Shown: positions 6,481-9,604 of the stretch, one piece after another
Position numbering within the stretch: the first letter of the stretch is position 1
Layout: each line of letters starts with the position of its first letter
From: Promethearchaeia archaeon
GTDB taxonomy: Archaea; Asgardarchaeota; Lokiarchaeia; Sigyniarchaeales; SOKP01
DNA: 9,604 bases
Assembly (NCBI GenBank): GCA_029856445.1
Contig: JAHQWY010000121.1
Location: forward strand, 1-9,604
Direction: 5' to 3'
Made by a program: the position numbers and the translations under genes
The notes under the pieces: model-generated
Told to the model about the DNA's origin: nothing
Databases searched by the model: none
Seen by the model: the letters and a program-made list of their open reading frames with translations, nothing else

Positions 6481-9438
6481 TTACACCGTTATACTTTGAT
6501 TTATTATATTTTTATTATCCTTACTTTTCTTTCGATGACGTTCTTCAATAATATCAAGAAAAGCACCTACTCTTGTCTCAAAACCAGCATGTGCTGTATG
6601 AGAATCGATCTCTAAATAACAAAATGTATGGCCCTCAAGTTTTTGCCGAAATTGATGGTACATTGTACCGTCTGGACCACAGGAAAAGCAAGAAACAAAG
6701 CAAATATATAAGTTGGGATATCTTTTCACATATTCAACTGCGTTATTGATTTCTTGAGTAAATCTCCATGCATTTCTTGGATGAGTGGTGCTATTATTTA
6801 GAAACAATAAAAGATCAGAGGGAATAGCATTATATCCTCTACTAACAATCTTTCGAGGAAGAGCTATATTTACATCTGGAGGATAAACAACATAAGGTCT
6901 CCCCGCTATGATTACAGATGGTTTTTTTAATAAATCTTTCAATTTTTTCCTACCAAACTCGTAATATATTTCTCTGAACATTTTATAGTGAGATAAAGCA
7001 ACAATACCTGCATTGATACCTATTTTATAATCTAATCCTAATTGGCAAGCAGTTCTTCCAAATTCCTTTATTGTCGTTTCAATAAGGTCTTCTGAAAGAC
7101 CAATGTGGGGTGATAATATTTTTTCCCTTGCATTTTCAAAGGCTGCACGAATAATGTCTGGAATCGTAGTTGTTGATGGACATGTATATCCGTGTATATA
7201 GCCGTTTGGAATTTCCATTTCAATTACATGAGGTAAGAAAATGTAATCAACTTTACGATCTAGAAGATCATTCACTGCTCCATGAACAAGCTCACAGGGA
7301 TAACATATTGGTGCTTTAGTTTTAGTGTTACCTATTTTTGAAGGATTTGATAATACTACATTATATCCAAGTTCATTTATGAATTTAGCATATAACGGAT
7401 AAAGAATATGAGACGTTAATCCCATCGGAATGCCTATTGTCCCAAGAGGATTGTTTAAACTAAGAGCTCCAAAATCATTAATCATCATATGATTTCTCAT
7501 TTCTATGAGATCTTGACCTTCTTTCACTTTAGTATCTTTTTGACGTATTAATCTATATTTTGAGCATAATCCTCCAAACGGGTATACCTTTCCTCTTATT
7601 GAAATGTTTTGAATTTCACAATTATTTTCACATGCTTTACATCTAAAGATGTTTTTTATCTCTATTTCTCCTTTAACAAGATTCTTGAGTGTATAATTTT
7701 CTTCAGATATAATTTTATTTTCTAAAAGGTCTCTTGTCATGAGAGCTGTACCTACAGCACCCATGAGTTCAGGATGAGCTGGAACTACTACTTTTTGTTG
7801 TGAACGGGCAGCAATAGCTAAGGCAACAGATCTATTAAGAGCAACCCCTCCAAGGAAGAGAAGATTTTTACCTATTTGGCGGGGGCCAACAATGCGTGAA
7901 ATATAATTATCAGCAATGGAATAGACTAAACCAGCAATAACATCTTCGGGACTAGCTCCTTGTTGAAGAGCATTTCTTAAATCTGTATTGATAAAAGCAG
8001 CACATCGTTCTCCAAAAGCTATTGGGTGAGAACTTTTCATCGCGACTTTAGTTATATTTTCTACTGCTATTCCCATATCAACTGAAGCAGATTCCTCAAG
8101 AAAACTTCCCGTGCCAGCTGAGCATCCTTCATTCATTGCATAATCAATTGGTATTCCTTTTAAGAATGAAATGAATTTCGAATCCTGACCACCTATTTCA
8201 AATACAGTATCAACATTAGGAACTTCTTCAATTGCGGATCTGGCATGTGCTAATATCTCATTAAAACTTCGACAATTATCTAAATAAACTGACACCATCT
8301 CTCTAGCTGAACCAGTTACACCACATTGAATTATTTTAATAGAGCTATTACCCACTTGTTCCATGAGCTTATTTATACATTGTTTCGTCGCTAAAATTGG
8401 ATTTCCTAATGTCCTTAAATACACACTTCCTCCAACCGAGTCATCTAAAACGTTAAATAATATAGCTTTAGTGGTAGTTGAGCCTGCGTCTATCCCAAGA
8501 ATATATTTTTCTCCGGCTTTAATCCCTTCTTTACTTTCGATGTCAACGCGGTAATCGAGAAGAAATTCTGCGGTTTTAAGAGGTTCATGAGATTGAAACT
8601 CTACTTTCGATGACTTAAACCAATCATCTTCTTGAATAAAAGGATCTTGTAATTCCGAGGCAAATAATGATGCTCCAAAAACTTCAAGATAAGGACTTTC
8701 TGGTAATACTTTAATCTCTGAATCTACAAGAAAATGAGATAAATTTTCAATAAAAATCTTATTTAAAGCAACTCCGCCTGAAAGAACAATTAACCGAGTA
8801 GGCCATTGAGCAGCTTCAATCATTTCACTAACCTTTCTTGCAAGATCATGAATTAAAGTCTTAACTATATCCTCTCGTCTGCATTCTCCCTTATTGAGTT
8901 TATGTGTGGCATCGGACTTACAATGGACAGAACATCGGGTTGCCAATTGTGTAAAATCTCCATTTACACTAGCTTGTATCCCTTCCTCAATAGTTAATCC
9001 CATCCTCTGAAGCTGTTGAACAATAAATTCACCTGTACCCGCAGCACATTTCGAAGTTGAGATAATATTTTTTATTATCCCATTTTTCATGGGATACACA
9101 CTAAAAGTTTCACCGCCAAGTGAGAGTAGAATGTCTGGTTTTAGATTATGGAAAGCTAATGCTTTTTCTAAGCATTCTACCTCTGAAATGTATGGTAAAT
9201 TAAGAAAAGTACTTGTTGCTTGACCAGTTATGACAATTTTCGAACTTTTGTCTATATTATAGCGCCTAAATATTTCTTGTATCTTTTTTCTTGGAGAACC
9301 CTCGTGACGTACAACTTCACTTAATATTTCACCATTTTTAGATCTACGAACCCATTTTACCGAAACAGCTCCAATTTCTAATCCCTCGTAATACTCTGTT
9401 CTACGACTATCAATTCCAGAAAGACTTTTGTCTGACAT
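6481..9438 (-). CDS. tandem BcrAD/BadFG (HgdC-type) activase fused to a DUF2229/COG3580 region
   Basis: A 985-residue protein with three parts. Residues 15-262 form a first ASKHA ATPase half: EIGAVSVK (21-28), LGGE (107-110), KCAAGTGEF (Cys131), RCSVHC (Cys169) and LSGGVALN (219-226). Residues 311-568 form a second, canonical half: GIDAGSTTTK (315-324), EIGGQDSK (414-421), GCSAGTGSF (Cys439), GERCAAF (Cys479), FLGGVALN (528-535) and GAVGTAL (560-566). HgdC-type activases hydrolyse ATP to push an electron from a [4Fe-4S] cluster, held by two cysteines from each subunit of a dimer, to a dehydratase; here both halves lie on one chain. Residues 600-625 hold CxxCx3C plus a later Cys. Residues 667-965 match DUF2229/COG3580, with CYPC (712, 715), Cys753, SCFSCGPDG (Cys917, Cys920) and a final IDSHTAHAGFETR. 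First gene of a two-gene operon. The ATG at 9438 is the start; the ribosome site is weak. Confidence 0.85.
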   Translation of the reverse strand: MSDKSLSGIDSRRTEYYEGLEIGAVSVKWVRRSKNGEILSEVVRHEGSPRKKIQEIFRRYNIDKSSKIVITGQATSTFLNLPYISEVECLEKALAFHNLKPDILLSLGGETFSVYPMKNGIIKNIISTSKCAAGTGEFIVQQLQRMGLTIEEGIQASVNGDFTQLATRCSVHCKSDATHKLNKGECRREDIVKTLIHDLARKVSEMIEAAQWPTRLIVLSGGVALNKIFIENLSHFLVDSEIKVLPESPYLEVFGASLFASELQDPFIQEDDWFKSSKVEFQSHEPLKTAEFLLDYRVDIESKEGIKAGEKYILGIDAGSTTTKAILFNVLDDSVGGSVYLRTLGNPILATKQCINKLMEQVGNSSIKIIQCGVTGSAREMVSVYLDNCRSFNEILAHARSAIEEVPNVDTVFEIGGQDSKFISFLKGIPIDYAMNEGCSAGTGSFLEESASVDMGIAVENITKVAMKSSHPIAFGERCAAFINTDLRNALQQGASPEDVIAGLVYSIADNYISRIVGPRQIGKNLLFLGGVALNRSVALAIAARSQQKVVVPAHPELMGAVGTALMTRDLLENKIISEENYTLKNLVKGEIEIKNIFRCKACENNCEIQNISIRGKVYPFGGLCSKYRLIRQKDTKVKEGQDLIEMRNHMMINDFGALSLNNPLGTIGIPMGLTSHILYPLYAKFINELGYNVVLSNPSKIGNTKTKAPICYPCELVHGAVNDLLDRKVDYIFLPHVIEMEIPNGYIHGYTCPSTTTIPDIIRAAFENAREKILSPHIGLSEDLIETTIKEFGRTACQLGLDYKIGINAGIVALSHYKMFREIYYEFGRKKLKDLLKKPSVIIAGRPYVVYPPDVNIALPRKIVSRGYNAIPSDLLLFLNNSTTHPRNAWRFTQEINNAVEYVKRYPNLYICFVSCFSCGPDGTMYHQFRQKLEGHTFCYLEIDSHTAHAGFETRVGAFLDIIEERHRKKSKDNKNIINQSITV
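6484..6487 (-). promoter_or_regulatory. ribosome binding site of the dehydratase-like gene
   Basis: On the minus strand GGTG lies six bases before the ATG at 6477 and overlaps the last sense codons of the activase gene. It supports the chosen start and translational coupling of the two genes. Four bases is a short match, so it is moderate evidence. Confidence 0.45.
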
Positions 9439-9604
9439 TATTCACGAGCCTTGATGTTGTTTATGAATATTTTTTGAATTTTCTAATCAATTAATCCATT
9501 AATTATTAAATCAAATAATAAGTTATTTTTATCAAAAGTTAATTTAAAAAAGTTTTACGTGAAAACACACTCTTAGAAGTATTACATTTTAGGATATAAT
9601 AATA
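9439..9604. other. AT-rich intergenic region upstream of the activase operon
   Basis: These 166 bases contain no convincing gene. They presumably hold the activase operon promoter: on the minus strand, TTTAATAATTAA at about 9509-9498 and TTTTTTAAATT at about 9549-9539 are TATA-like. A perfect inverted repeat AATTAAT-CC-ATTAATT lies at 9489-9504, about 50 bases before the activase ATG. At the right edge two minus-strand frames are open inward for a few codons, with stops at 9584-9582 and 9541-9539, so the tail of a neighbouring gene may end here. None of these is decisive in DNA this AT-rich. Confidence 0.35.

Noticed and set aside
8363..8554. Plus-strand open frame of 63 codons opposite the activase gene
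   Set aside because: It is antisense to the conserved phosphate-motif region of the second activase half and shows no sign of independent coding.
9549..9575. GTGAAAACAC at 9560-9569 followed on the minus strand by a T-run, as a hairpin terminator
   Set aside because: The stem is only three base pairs, too weak to support a terminator call.

Overview
The window is AT-rich DNA (about two thirds or more A/T by eye) carrying eight well-supported protein genes and no RNA gene, insertion sequence or CRISPR array. I think it comes from an anaerobic archaeon, possibly an Asgard-type lineage. The reasons are the gene mix (UbiA-type prenyltransferase, TIGR04076 protein, TrmO, and an oxygen-sensitive 2-hydroxyacyl-CoA dehydratase/activase system), archaeal TATA-like boxes, and few Shine-Dalgarno sites. 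PepD and the large activase family are common in anaerobic bacteria, so the lineage call is an inference.

Layout, left to right. At the left edge there may be the first codons of a minus-strand gene, divergent from a UbiA-family membrane prenyltransferase (116-955, +). This converges on a two-gene minus-strand operon: a TIGR04076 protein (1786-2073) followed almost immediately by an alpha/beta hydrolase (979-1773). A short divergent intergenic region containing the palindromic TATA-like box TTTATATAAA separates this operon from a rightward block. That block holds an M20 aminoacyl-histidine dipeptidase (PepD-like, 2193-3689), a calcineurin-like metallophosphoesterase whose reading frame is complete but lacks any normal start codon (about 3738-4466), and the tRNA t6A37 methyltransferase TrmO (4534-5040).

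The right half (5068-9438, -) is a tightly coupled two-gene operon. The first gene encodes a 985-residue protein with two tandem BcrAD/BadFG (HgdC-type) ATPase halves followed by a DUF2229/COG3580-type cysteine-bearing region. The second, three bases downstream, encodes a 469-residue COG3581-type protein resembling a 2-hydroxyacyl-CoA dehydratase subunit. Together they match the layout I recall for single-chain proteins of roughly 1,400 residues in anaerobic bacteria, here cut into two genes. The likely chemistry is ATP-driven low-potential electron transfer from a [4Fe-4S] activase to an Fe-S reductase or dehydratase partner; the substrate is unknown.

The most notable points are this split radical-enzyme system, with one degenerate and one intact ATPase half that both keep their cluster cysteines, and the metallophosphoesterase with its missing start codon. 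No stretch longer than about 170 bases lacks a gene.
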